From Malaya genurostris (lineage: Eukaryota > Arthropoda > Insecta > Diptera > Culicidae): a DNA stretch of 64,000 nt. Made by a program: the position numbers and the translations under genes. Each line of letters begins with the position of its first letter. The first letter of the stretch is position 1. The stretch covers positions 364,001-428,000 of the forward strand of contig NC_080571.1 of NCBI RefSeq assembly GCF_030247185.1, in the 5' to 3' direction. The notes beneath the pieces are model-generated. The model made no database searches. It saw nothing but the letters and a program-made list of their open reading frames with translations, and was not told the DNA's origin. Of this stretch, positions 1 through 10,385 are shown piece by piece.

Positions 1-1100
1 TTGTATCTTTTGATGGATAATTTACCAACGAGAATCGACGATATGATCATGGTGCTTCAGTGGAATTGCAGAAGTATCATCTCAAAACTTGATTCTTTCA
101 AACACTTAATACATACTCATAATTGCGATGTATTCTCCTTGAGTGAGTCATGGCTGACTTCCAACATCAACCTCGACTTCCATAATTTTAACATAATCCG
201 CAGAATTGCAGAAGTATCATCCCAAAACTTGATTCTTTCAAACACTTAATACATACTCATAATTGCGATGTATTCTCCTTGAGTGAATCATGGCTGACTT
301 CCAACATCAACCTCGACTTCCATAATTTTAACATAATCCGCCTGGATCGAGAAAACTTTTATGGAGGGGTACTTTTAGGGATCAAAAAGTGGTATCGTAT
401 TAACCTCCCCTCGACACCGGGAATTGAAGTTGCTGCTTGTCAAATTAATATTAAAGGCAAAGATCTATGTATAGCTTCCATCTACATTCCTCCCAGAGTC
501 TCGATAGGGCATCGTCGGCTTGCAGACATCATAGAACTTCTTCCTTCACCGCGGTTGGTTTTAGGGGACTTTAACTCGCATGATACAGGATGGGGCTGCT
601 TATATGATGATAAGCGTTCTTCGTTAATCCAAGATCTGTGTGACAACTTCAATTTGACAATTCTAAACACGGGAGAAATGACACGGAACCCTAGACCGCC
701 AGCACAACCAAGTGCGCTGGATTTATCGACTTCGCTACAGTTAGATTGCAAGTGGAAGGTAATCTGTGATCCTCATGGTAGCGATCACTTACCGATCATA
801 GTTTCTATCACCAACCGTGTAAGACTATCGGAAACAATCCATGTTTCGTACGATTTCACACGAAACATTGATTGGAAAAGTTTCGCGAGCTCGATATCTG
901 AGAAACTAGAAACATCACAGAAGCTTCCTCCGGAGGAAGAGTATACATGTTTGGCTGGCTTGATTCTCGACACCGCAGTTCAAGCTCAGACGAAACGAGT
1001 ACCCAGCGCGCAAACTAGTATGCGTTCTCCCAACCCATGGTGGGACAAAGAGTGCTCAGAGCTGAAACCCCAGATAATTATCGGAAATACACGGCGTTAA
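1..1100 (+). pseudogene. LINE ORF2 endonuclease domain, broken
   Basis: The reading begins LQWNCRS, the usual start of the LINE apurinic/apyrimidinic endonuclease, followed by SLSESWL. After the duplication come GVLLGIKKW, ASIYIPP, LVLGDFNSHDTGWG and SDHLPI, the conserved metal-binding and catalytic blocks in family order. The intact enzyme nicks the target DNA to prime reverse transcription. The frame is interrupted near 249 because a 140-bp segment is repeated; 140 is not a multiple of 3, so the copy goes out of phase and resumes at about 279. The frame leaves the element's coding phase after the SPNPWWDKEC block near 1060, where RT upstream sequence continues in another frame. Confidence 0.85.
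63..341 (+). repeat. 140-bp tandem duplication inside LINE endonuclease
   Basis: Bases 63-202 recur at 203-341 with only a couple of substitutions (for example CTCAAAAC versus CCCAAAAC). Both copies encode the same SLSESWLTSNINLDFHN block in different frames, so the duplication is local and recent relative to the element's decay. Confidence 0.9.
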
Positions 1101-1905
1101 AATTTCAAATGAAAAGTCTGATTAAAGCTAAGAAACGCGGTTACTGGCGAAGGTTTGTTTACGGATTAACGAGAGAAACAGCAATGAGCACTATTTGGAA
1201 TACGGCCCGTCGCATGCGCAATCGAAATCACGCGAACGAAAGGGAGGAATATTCTAACCGCTGGATATTCGATTTCGCTAAAAAAGTATGTCCTGATTCT
1301 GTTCCGGAACAGAAAATATCCCGCGTCGCGATTTCGAATACAAACGAAACACCGTTCTCGATGGTAGAGTTCTCACTAGCGCTCTTGTCGTGTAACAATA
1401 GAGCCCCGGGGTTAGACAGAATTAAATATAACTTGTTGAAAAATCTGCCTGACTCTGCCAAAAGGCGCTTGTTGAATTTATTCGACAAGTTCCTCGAGGG
1501 TAATATTGTTCCACACGAATGGAGAGAAGTGAGAGTTACCACCATTCAAAAACCTGGGAAACCAGACTTCGATCACAATTCGTATCGGCCGATTGCTATG
1601 CTTTCCTGTATTCGGAAATTGTGGGGGAAAATGATTCTCTTCCGTCTAGACAATTGAGTCGAGACAAATGGATAGCTTTCAGGTACACAATTTAGGTTCC
1701 GCAGAGGCAAAGGAACGAACGATTGTCTAGCGTTGCTCTCAGATTTTTTAAATATAATCTATTGACAAAACGATTCAACTACAACTTCCTCAGGGTTCAT
1801 GCTTAAGCCCCCTTTTATACAATTTTTACGTAAACAATATTGATGAATGTATCAACACATCTTGCACGCTAAGACAACTTGCCGACGACAGTGTTGTGTC
1901 TATTA
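1037..1905 (+). pseudogene. LINE reverse transcriptase domain with motif A deleted
   Basis: The N-terminal RT blocks are readable: NNRAPGLDRIKYNLLKNLP, then TTIQKPGKPDFDHNSYRPIA and MLSCIRKLWGKMI. They are followed by QFRFRRGKGTNDCLALLSD in another frame after the stop at 1657. The catalytic core normally comes next, but the sequence jumps from about 1750 to LPQGSCLSPLLYNFYVNN at 1786. The block that should carry the first catalytic aspartate (motif A) is therefore missing. Motif C reads LADDS instead of YADD. Stops and frame changes at about 1657 and 1905 show that it cannot be functional. Confidence 0.85.
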
Positions 1906-1906
1906 T

Positions 1907-3985
1907 AGGACCCAAAGCTGCCGATCTGCAAGGACCATTGCAAGATACCCTCGACTACGGACTACGGAGAAAACCGAGCTGGTTGTATTTTCAAGGAAGC
2001 GAGAACCAGCACAATTACAGTTTCGACTAGGGGGTGAAACCATAGCTCAGGCCTTCACATTGAAATATCTGGGGGTCTGGTTTGACTCCAAAAGTACCTG
2101 GGGATGTCACATTAGGTATCTAAAACGAAAATGCCTACAGAGAATCAATTTCATTCGTACAATAACCGGAACTTGGTGGGGCTCTCACCCAGGAGACCTG
2201 GTCAGGTTGTACAAAACGACGATATTGTCAGTAATGGAATATGGATGTTTCTGTTTCCGATCCGCTGCGAATATTTATTTCATTAAACTGGAAAGATTTC
2301 AGTATCGTTGTTTGCGTATTGCCTTGGGTTGCATGCAATCAACTCGTACGATGAGTCTTGAAGTGTTGGCGGGCGTCTTACCGTTGAGAAACCGATTCTG
2401 GGATCTCTCATATCGATTGCTTATCCGATGCGACATCTTGAATCCGATGGTGATAGAAAACTTTAAAAAGCTTGTCGAGCTTAATTCACAGACACATTTT
2501 ATGTCCTTGTATTTTGAGTACATGGCTCAGAATATAAATCCTTCTGGGTTTGTTCCCAACCGTGTTCATTTTGTGGATACTTCTAATTCTACTGTGTTTT
2601 TCGACACATCCATGAAAGAAGAAATTCGTGGAATCCCGGATCCTGTACGCCCTCAAGAGATCCCAAAAAATTTTAATAATAAATTTAAAGAAGTCGACTG
2701 TAATAAAATGTTTTACACTGACGGATCATATCTAGACGGGTCCACTGGCTTCGGTATATTCAATGTAAATTTCACCGCTTCCTATGAACTTAGTAATCCA
2801 GCTTCAGTTTACGTCGCAGAACTAGCTGCAATTCAGTATACCCTTGAGATCATTGACACTCTGCCCACAGATCACTACTTCATTGTATCGGACAGTCTCA
2901 GCTCGATTGAGGCTCTCCGTTCAGTGAAGCCTGGAAAGCACTCACCGTATTTCCTGGGGAAAACACGGAAACAATTGAGTGCTTTATCTGCAAAATCATA
3001 CCAGACTACCTTGGCTTGGGTCCCCGCACATTGTTCCATACGGGGCAATGAGAGGGCGGACTCGTTAGTCAAGGTGGGCGCACTAGAAGGTGATATCTAT
3101 GAAAGACCAATCTGCTTCAATGAATTTTTCAGTTGCTGTCGTCAGAAAACTCTAGCCAGCTGGCAGAATACGTAGAATAGTCTAACTCTGGGACGATGGT
3201 TACACTCAATAATTCCACAGATATCGAAGAATAACTTTGTTTACGGGGGTTGGACGTGAGCCAAAATTTTATTCGTGTAATGTCAAGGCTTATGTCTAAT
3301 CATTTTATGTTCAGCGCGCATCTCCGTCGTGTGGGGCTCGCCGAGAGCGGTGTCTGCCTTTGCGGTGAGGGTTATCATCCCAAGCAACCAGAAGTTCCAC
3401 AATTACTTAAAAAGTCCACTTTCTTGCTGCTTAAAAGTACACGCGGAAATGAAAGTACAGATCAAGTTCCGCGTGAACTTTCTAGCTGCTTAAGAAAACA
3501 CGTGGCAATTTTTGACAGTTCGAAGTACAGAACAAGTTCCGCGTGAACTTTCTCACTGCTTAAGAGTGCACGTGGTACTTCTAGCAACTTGAAAGTACAG
3601 AACAAGTTTCGCGTGAACTTTTTCGCTGCATAGAAGCTGAACAAGGTATTCTAGAAGCAGCTTAGAAGTTCGTTCCGCTGCGTCGCGCGAACTTTCAAGT
3701 GTGGATAATTACTTAAAAAATGGGCTGCTTAGAATGCTATTGATTAACTTTGAGAGGTGCTTAAGACAAATCAGTCCCTTTTATCCGAACTTTTGGTTAG
3801 TTGGGATGACATCGAGCATATTGATTGGACGTGTGTCGAGTATTGTGATGCCCGGTCCCAATTCATAGGTTTCCTTCGGGATCGATGTATACCACCCTTC
3901 GTACCAGTCCGCGACGTCTTGGCAACTCGATGCTTCCTTACATGACTCTCATCTATAACTTCTTGAAAACTATCAATGTCCAAAT
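1907..3985 (+). pseudogene. LINE RT thumb, RNase H and C-terminal zinc-knuckle region
   Basis: A 442-residue open frame ends at 3175. It starts in the RT thumb (LKYLGVWFDSKSTWG, WWGSHPGDLVRLYK) and continues into an RNase H domain whose acidic residues are all visible: D in FYTDGSY, E in YVAELAAI, D in IVSDSLSS, and the H and D of VPAHCSIRGNERADSL. RNase H removes the RNA strand of the hybrid. After 3175 the tail continues in another frame with MSRLMSNHFMFSAHLRR and the CLCGEGYH cysteine/histidine motif. It breaks at 3378 on a DNA-element insertion and resumes at 3808 with DIEHIDWTCVEYCDARSQ, the second half of the same motif. RNase H in ORF2 supports an I-clade rather than a Jockey assignment. 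Confidence 0.85.
3379..3805. mobile_element. 427-bp TIR element with AT target duplication, inserted in the LINE tail
   Basis: The LINE reading GEGYH/DIEH is split exactly by this segment. The ends are inverted repeats: CCCAAGCAACCAGAAGTTC on the left and CCCAACTAACCAAAAGTTC read from the right, matching 16 of 19. AT occurs on both sides (3377-3378 and 3806-3807). Removing the insert plus one AT restores the LINE frame. Inside are about three 71-73-bp tandem units, each with the imperfect palindrome AAGTTCCGCGTGAACTT. No transposase is visible, so it is non-autonomous. A 2-bp AT duplication is reported for ISL2EU-type elements, but this is only a suggestion. Confidence 0.85.
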
Positions 3986-4430
3986 TGAGTGCTCTCCCTA
4001 TCTCTCTCTCTCTCGTCTACAGCTCTATCGCACTCTTTTTTACGCTGCTGAAAGTATGACCGGTATAAACGATGCTTCGGAGCGTGCGCCTGCCTTGAAC
4101 TGACTGAGTTGCTGAAAACTACCCAAAAACGCCACATCAACGTCAGAGCACACCAACAAAGTATCCCAGCCAAGGATGATCTCTCTCGTTACAATCTGAA
4201 GAACGTGAAGATCCAAAAAACTCTAAAAAATTTGTGCCACAAATGAATGATGTATTTTAATTCAAAATCAATATTTTGTAAATCCCACCCTCCTCACATT
4301 CCTTTACTAACTCTAGGGGAGTATGCCGCCCCCTTAATACGGCGTCCCTTCTTCTTCTATAACAACAAGACAATCGGCCACGTTAAGCTAAAGCAAATGA
4401 GCCAAATAAAAATTTTATTATAAAAAAAAT

Positions 4431-4950
4431 CATCGCAGAAAGGCGAAAGACAAGGCATCATACTGCACTACTGATACAGACTATTATGTATACCTAGTTA
4501 TTTAATAATACTAACAAAAAAATTGGTTGATAATTTGAAGTGCGTTGATGATAAAAACTACCGTATCGAACTATTTGCTGGATGAGGGGATCAGTCAAAA
4601 GTCAAACCTATTGTATTTATAAAGACTGTAGAACATCATTATCAGCCCAGCGATGCCAGTGTCATAGTGGGATCGTAGTACTTAGTCATGCAATGATCCT
4701 GTACGCTATGAATCGGCTGCGAAGTCTGTTGCAACAGAAAGGTCAAATTCAACAAACAAAAAATGAATGTAATGCCAAGACTACTTTTTAGAACATCATT
4801 ATTTGAGGTCACATTAGTATTTCAAATATTAAGCAAGATCAAAAATAGTTGATCGAGCATGTTGAACGAGGATTCCTACTAAGAACTATTGTCAACCAGT
4901 ATTGCTTTTAACTTTAATCTCGTTCCAACGGATAGTTTAAAAATGTTGGA
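4431..4950. other. Intergenic, no gene seen
   Basis: This AT-rich spacer lies between the LINE 3' end and the RAD9 3' end. I see no conserved coding pattern or repeat structure. A 69-aa open frame at 4582-4791 has no recognisable features. Confidence 0.5.
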
Positions 4951-4956
4951 TTTATT
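4951..4956 (-). terminator. Polyadenylation signal of RAD9
   Basis: AATAAA on the minus strand, about 95 nt downstream of the RAD9 stop codon, is the first good signal after the gene. Confidence 0.6.
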
Positions 4957-5051
4957 GAATTATTATGGAACCACTTGGGGTAGGACAATCGCGTCCATTG
5001 ATTTTCGGATGGAAATAAAAGTTTAGGGAATACATGGTTAACTGTAGTTTT

Positions 5052-6725
5052 TCAACTATCTTCCGTGTCCGAGTTTTCTGCGTATACTGTTCCCAAGCAT
5101 TGCTGTGAATCGAAGGTTGCTTCGAAACATTTATGGAAAATATGGCGCATTTTCTCGTCACGTCGTTTCCGATCAGCGATTGCTTCTGGAGATTCAGGAA
5201 CTGTTTCAGGTACAACAACCTCTACCGAAATATCCGTTTGTAATGTGGATGAAAACAAGGGTTCTGAGTTGAATGCCTCAAGGTGGCAACCTTTTTTCGC
5301 ATGAGGCTGATTAATATTCACAGACTGTGGTTGAAAACTTCGCTTCTTAAATGGCGTTGTATGTGAAGCTATTAAACTTTCAGAATTAAGATCGTCTGTG
5401 TTACCAGCAAACACTATATCAAATGATAGTGGTTTGTCTCTCGTTTCTACTGGTGGATTTCTTTCTAAAGAATTCACGAGTTGGCTGGACTTATTGATGG
5501 AAGTAGACGCTGACTGAGGTTGAATATTCAAGCCATGTAAGAATAAACTTTCCGATTGTTTGTTATTCTTCGTCGAAAGACAGTTACTGTTTCTAACGTA
5601 TGGTTGTAGATGATCTATCATTGAAGATGCCAATTCGATTGAATGAACATCGTCTCTCAAATGACTATTTGTTCCTCGCATATCAGACGTCTGGGATGTA
5701 TTATTCACCTTGAATATTATAAATTAAAAAACAAACAAATACTAAATTAACATGTTCACCTGATATGACGGGGTAGGACACAATTCAATCAGTTGACTGT
5801 CTCTTTCGGTTACTGGGGCAGCTAAATTGGGTTTTCTATTGGCTCGTTGTACTTTTCTGCTTGACTCCGCAAGTCGCGGTCTCATAGTACCCATAATGAA
5901 TGTAACATGCAGTACATTGTCCTTTCGCATCCTAATCAAAATTGGAGATCCTTCATTGTTAAAGTTCATTTCTACCAGCATCCGGTTTTGACCAGCATAA
6001 CACGTCATCGCTTTGAACTCCTTATAACAAAATGTAAGTTTTGAATCAGACTCTAAATCGTACAACTTGAAAACACGACTTTTAATAGAATACATCGAGC
6101 GCATTGTAGTTTTGTCTTTGGTGGGATGGTCCATATAGTTCGTAACGATGATTTCGTCCGTTTTCATGTCGAAAGTAATTTCTTTATTTGACCTATGGAA
6201 ATGTAATAGTATACCATTCAATGATTTATGATCGGATACTATTTTGTTCGCAAAAGATTCTGGTAGCCGCAACGAATTGATGTGATCATGCTCCAGCAAT
6301 GAAATTTTGTGGGTCTTGAGAACGTGTGCTTTGCACTTGAACTGAAAGATGATTTTCATACGATCAATTTGCAGCCAAATTTTGCAAATCAGAATTGTAT
6401 GCAGATTTTTGAATATCTTCAGTATCGGTTTGATGAACACTTTGCAATTATTTTCCACGAAGCAGTCGTTGGCTCCCTGATTGAAACTGATAAAATATTC
6501 CATATTGAAATTAGCCACCGCATATGCTGTGCCCATAGAATTTACTACTTTCAACGATAGACCCGTTGGAAGTGCCTCTACCAGTAGTTCACTGCCGATT
6601 TTTGAGAAGAAATGTACGGTCTTGGCCAATACTGTAAAGAATTTAACATTAGAAATAATTTATCGTAACACTATTTAACTATTGAAGTTACATTTTACAT
6701 TGGACCCCTTTATAACACAGTTCAT
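5052..6725 (-). CDS. Rad9: Cell-cycle checkpoint protein RAD9 (9-1-1 clamp subunit), 3 exons
   Basis: The exons are 6725-6692, 6631-5760 and 5708-5052, with introns of 60 and 51 nt that have GT/AG ends, giving 520 aa. The tiny first exon was found by reading upstream: it encodes MNCVIKGSNVK, and splicing gives MNCVIKGSNVKLLAKTVHFF, closely matching the RAD9 N terminus. Residues 1 to about 263 form the two PCNA-like lobes (LLVEALPTGLSLKVVNS, then SKLTFCYKEFKAM and a conserved end at VTFIMGTMRP). Residues 264-520 are a low-complexity, Ser-rich tail. RAD9 forms a ring with RAD1 and HUS1, is loaded at damaged DNA in the nucleus, and activates ATR signalling through its phosphorylated tail. The tail here ends ENSDTEDS, an acidic CK2-type site like the TopBP1-binding tail of vertebrate RAD9 (inferred). 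The phases join cleanly and no stops interrupt it, so the gene looks intact. Confidence 0.93.
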
Positions 6726-6944
6726 TTTGTAAGTTTATTAGTGAGTTAACTATGCCAATATACAAAATGTGCGAACAATAATTATTTCGATTGGCAATAT
6801 ATACAAAAGAAAATATTTCGACTCCGCAACATAGTTGCCAGGTTTTTTTTAAATCTGTATGCTTTCATACGTTTCAATACACGTAAGTACGACACAAAAC
6901 TATGCCGGAAAAGTGCAAATATACCCCACTTGTGATGGAATTCC

Positions 6945-7284
6945 TGTGATCAAACCCAAAACCTGTCTGTGACCGTTTTCCGTACCCCAAGAGCAGTTCA
7001 AAATCAATTTGGTGAGCAAAAAAAAGGTCTCACCACCAACACGCTCAGTACCTTTTTCCTCCAACGCTCTGTACTTTTTGGTGTGAAACTGTGCTCGATT
7101 TCCAAAATCTGTGAAAATCTGTGATTTATTCAGGAATCTGTGAAAATCTGTGATCATTTTCAGAAATCTGTGAAAATCTGTGATCATTTTCAGAAATCTG
7201 TGAAAATCTGTGTCATTTTTAAAATCTGTGCAGAAAATTCAAAATCTGTGAAACACAGATTAATCTGTGAACCTGACATCCCTG
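6945..7284 (+). mobile_element. hAT-like MITE, AATCTGTG-rich family, copy 1
   Basis: This shares with 21508-22096 and 34472-34719 the string of AATCTGTGAAAATCTGTG motifs and the terminal CTGACATCCCTG, corresponding to the family end CAGGGATGCCAGGT. The left terminus is decayed. At 7107-7215 a unit of about 33 bp, containing CTGTGATCATTTTCAGAAAT, is repeated about three times. It lies about 220 bp upstream of the RAD9 start codon. Confidence 0.65.
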
Positions 7285-7343
7285 CTGCATCCCGGCTTAT
7301 CCTGGCGAAATTGCTTTTTACTTTTTTTTATTCGACTTAATTT

Positions 7344-7598
7344 CTGTATAAAATGTTCAAAACGACGTATGTAACAATGAGAGATTCTCTTTGTTTACTT
7401 TCTCTTTCGATTATTGCGAAATACTTCTGCTTTATTCGGTAATTTCTCCTGAGCAGATTAAAAGATGATAGCTTTAGTTATTATTGTCGGTAAATTATTG
7501 GAGAGAAGGATTGCTAAGAGTGCCGTAATAATCAAAAGAGAAAGTAAACAAAGAGAATCTCTTATTGTTACATACGTCGCTTTGAACATTTTATACAG
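7344..7598. mobile_element. 255-bp long-TIR MITE, ATTT target duplication
   Basis: There are inverted repeats of about 70 bp beginning CTGTATAAAATGTTCAAA and a 4-bp direct repeat ATTT at 7340-7343 and 7599-7602. It has no coding capacity. It matches position for position the inner TIR of the 255-bp element at 21799-22053 (shared TTCTCTTTGTTTACTTTCTC at offset 42). Confidence 0.85.
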
Positions 7599-7602
7599 AT
7601 TT

Positions 7603-7859
7603 GATATTCGTCAATCCCGCATGCACGGAAAATAAAAATTACCTATTATTTGAGTTCTTTTTACTTAATTTTGAGTTCTTTTGAATCTTTTCTTCCGTTC
7701 GCTCCTTCCATTGTTGTCAAAATACAAAGAGCAAAACCACCCAACAGCGAGAGTTTCGTTCAATAAGCCAAAATTAAGTAAACCAACTCTAGAGTAAATA
7801 TACCTTACCATTGAGTAGATATAACTAATCTTTAAGTATTTTTTTCCACGTGTCTTACG
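7603..7859. repeat. Repeat fragment shared with 11218-11335 (inverted)
   Basis: The segment CGCTCCTTCCATTGTTGTCA, followed by a run resembling AAAATACAAAGAGCA, near 7698-7735 recurs in reverse orientation near 11285-11325. Both are probably pieces of one old MITE. No gene is present. Confidence 0.4.
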
Positions 7860-8139
7860 GAAACTGTATTTGGCGTATTTGGCGGAAAAATCTATATGTA
7901 CAACATCTTTCTCGAAAAATCAAACATCGATTTAGTGCGGAAACTTATTTTGCGACCAAAAAAATAAATAGTTCGCTCGACCTGGTTTACCCCTATGGAA
8001 TCCAACACAAAAACTGAAAACCGGTATTTATCTGTATGAAATTTGAAATATCGGTATTTTGAGAGAGCATATCTGTATTCCTGTATCGAGTTCAAAAATC
8101 GGTATAAATACCGAGAAATCGGTATAGTTGGCAGCGCTG
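7860..8139 (+). mobile_element. hAT-like MITE, CAGCGCTGCCAACT family, left end decayed
   Basis: It is homologous to 25104-25372: both contain GGTATTTATCTGTATGAAA, CCTGTATCGAGT and ATCGGTATA motifs and end AGTTGG(C/T)AGCGCTG. The left boundary is approximate. Confidence 0.6.
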
Positions 8140-8421
8140 CTTTGCAGGGTTACCGCAGATATACGGATTTTTCAGTATTATTCTGATTTTCAAGTACATT
8201 GGTAAAATTCACTGAATTTTATACGGATTTTGCAAAAAAATGCTGATTTCATACAGATTTTTAAGGAAGTCAATAGTCAATCGTTATAAATAGACATAGA
8301 AAAATTTCACTTGGTTAAATCGATGAAAACATGGGCAAGTTGAACTCAGTAAAAATAATAAACTCTTGAACTTCCAGAATGCACCCGAAGTTTGTAGTAC
8401 CTGTCAAAACTTTGAACGATA
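8140..8421. other. MITE relic, no gene
   Basis: GCAGGGTTACCGCAGATATA is followed by repeated ACGGATTTT/ACAGATTTTT motifs resembling the other hAT-like MITEs. No second terminus is found. Confidence 0.35.
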
Positions 8422-9517
8422 CCCAAGTAACATTTTTAATTTTAATAAATACTTGTAACTGTCTTTAATGCTACATAATAAATCTTGCATTAAAACTTTA
8501 AACTCCACGAAAGCTTACTGAAAACCTCTATAAGAACATGTTCCTGCTAAGTGGACCATTCTTCATAAGGTTTATAAAGCAAAGTGAAGAATCAGCATAA
8601 ACCTGCGTTAAAACTCCAAATTCATGAAAATTTTGAAACCAGCTTTACGATCAACATTAAATTTATTCGGATGGAATGAATTCCGCTATGAATAAACTTT
8701 CGTTTTGATCATATTTTTCTTGAGTATGTGTTTGTCATGTCTGCTTTGAATGCAATCAGTAAGAATTTATTAGATTTTATTTACGAGCTTGAGGCTTTTT
8801 CCGAACGTAGAAATTTCATGCGCTTTTATTTTTATCGTGAATGTATGAATAAAAATATGAATTATAACTAATCGCCTTGAAATAAATGCGGTTTTTGCGA
8901 AAGTCTCCATAATTTATGAACATTATTTTCTGTGATTCATCGTCATTTTTGTATAAATCTATTTCGTGGCGTTAAAACTTGTGCATACGTCCTGAAAATG
9001 AATCATGAAAGTCCATCATATTTCCTTCTTTTTTGCATTTCGAAGTTTATTTGATGTCAATAAAAGCTACGGCAAAAAACATCATAATGGCGGCCATGAA
9101 ATTTCCTTTAATGCAAATTACACTTAACGTAAGATGCAATAAATCAAATAGGCCACAACAAATATGTCATAAATGTACTTTAGAACCCTCAAAATTGCTC
9201 TGAGTGAAACTGTCACCCAATGAACACACAAGACTAGATTTATGAAAGAATTTAACTGATAATAATGTTTTAAAGAAAATGTTTGAAAGCAATTTTAAGA
9301 GGGTTTGCATGGTTTTATTCTAGTGCAAATTGTTTTATTTTCAACCAAGTTGTTAGTCTAGGTAAAGGGTTTTAAAGAAGCTTTAAAAACTATGGTATTA
9401 CTTCTCGAAAGAGACACTTATTATAGTTGTCATAAAACAGGTAGTGATTGAAAAAGCAATTACAAAACTCCTATAAATTATAATCAAAACCATAAGGCAT
9501 TCGAATTGTTACTTGGG
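8422..9517. mobile_element. 1.1-kb non-autonomous TIR element, TA target duplication
   Basis: The ends are CCCAAGTAACA on both strands, flanked by TA at 8420-8421 and 9518-9519. There is no open frame of note, so it is non-autonomous. A partial relative lies at 60715-61260. The terminal CCCAAG(C/T)AAC is also close to that of the element at 3379-3805. Confidence 0.7.
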
Positions 9518-9519
9518 TA

Positions 9520-10139
9520 ATAACTCAGTCTTTTGTTGAGGGATTGATATAATTTAACAACCAATCGATACGGAAACATTTAACTTACACATGAATGGAA
9601 ACGTCGTTTCAGTATTTCAACAGCCTATGTTTTCACGAGCCAATCACAGCATGCCTAATGATGTCACCTTTTAGTCAATTTGGTCACTGGCTGCCTGCGA
9701 ACGAAACATGTGGCTTATCTAGTGAATGGATGACTAAACAGTCACTCAGTTGAGTATATTGAATACCGATCAGCTGTTGATTCTCCAGTAACTAGCGGGT
9801 CACTTTAGAACTATCGGCGATAGATGATAGATTTTTCGTACCTAATTCAAAGCGCTTGTATCTCGGTGATTTGTTGATGGATTTGCACATTTAACTTGAT
9901 TTGAAAGCATTACTTGAATATTGTAACTTAAGAATGAATTGGTTTGTCGATAGGGGCGGCGTATTGCAAATGGATTCAGTTCAAAGTTTTGTTATAAAGA
10001 CAATCATAGATATTTCTTTTTCATGAAAAGTTGCACTAGTTTACTTTAGTTCAATATCTTTTAGTAGAAAAACCATGTCTCCTTCTATTGATATATATAT
10101 ATATATTTATGAATCCAATCAGTAGAAAAATGTAAAATT
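9520..10139. other. Intergenic, nothing recognised
   Basis: AT-rich DNA with no conserved reading frame; a short (TA)n run lies near 10090-10107. Confidence 0.4.
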
Positions 10140-10385
10140 ATTAGAGGCCTAGGCGTAATTTTAGACTCAAAACTTTCTTTCGTTGAGTATTACAATGCAA
10201 TTGTCGATAATGCAAATAGTATGTTGGGCTTCATTGATGTTTCGGTCATAATTTCCAGGACTCTTACACAATAAAATTATTTTATACCACTTATGCCATG
10301 CCAATTTTAAAATACTGCAGCATAGTATGGAACCCATGTACTTCCATACACGAAGAACTCATCGAATCTATCCAATTTGTATCGA
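10140..10385 (+). pseudogene. LINE reverse transcriptase thumb relic (Jockey-type)
   Basis: One frame reads GLGVILDSKLSF, then NANSMLGFI. After a frame change it reads YTTYAMPILKYCSIVWNP and EELIESIQF. This is the conserved post-RT thumb of Jockey-group LINEs. No flanking element structure survives. Confidence 0.7.

Larger units (their letters stand above)
1..4430 (+). mobile_element. I-clade non-LTR retrotransposon (LINE), degenerate, 5' end outside window
   Basis: The order is apurinic endonuclease, reverse transcriptase, RNase H and a cysteine/histidine tail, which is the ORF2 plan of I-clade LINEs. The copy is dead: it has a 140-bp tandem duplication in the endonuclease, a deletion removing RT motif A, frame changes, and a 427-bp DNA element inserted at 3379-3805. 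The 3' end is placed near 4430, where an A/T-rich tail (AATAAAAATTTTATTATAA) is followed by unrelated sequence. The 5' end and any ORF1 lie left of the window. Confidence 0.85.

Noticed and set aside
7107..7215. Regularly spaced repeats resembling a small CRISPR array
   Set aside because: The units are contiguous variants of AATCTGTG inside a MITE in an animal genome, with no distinct spacers.
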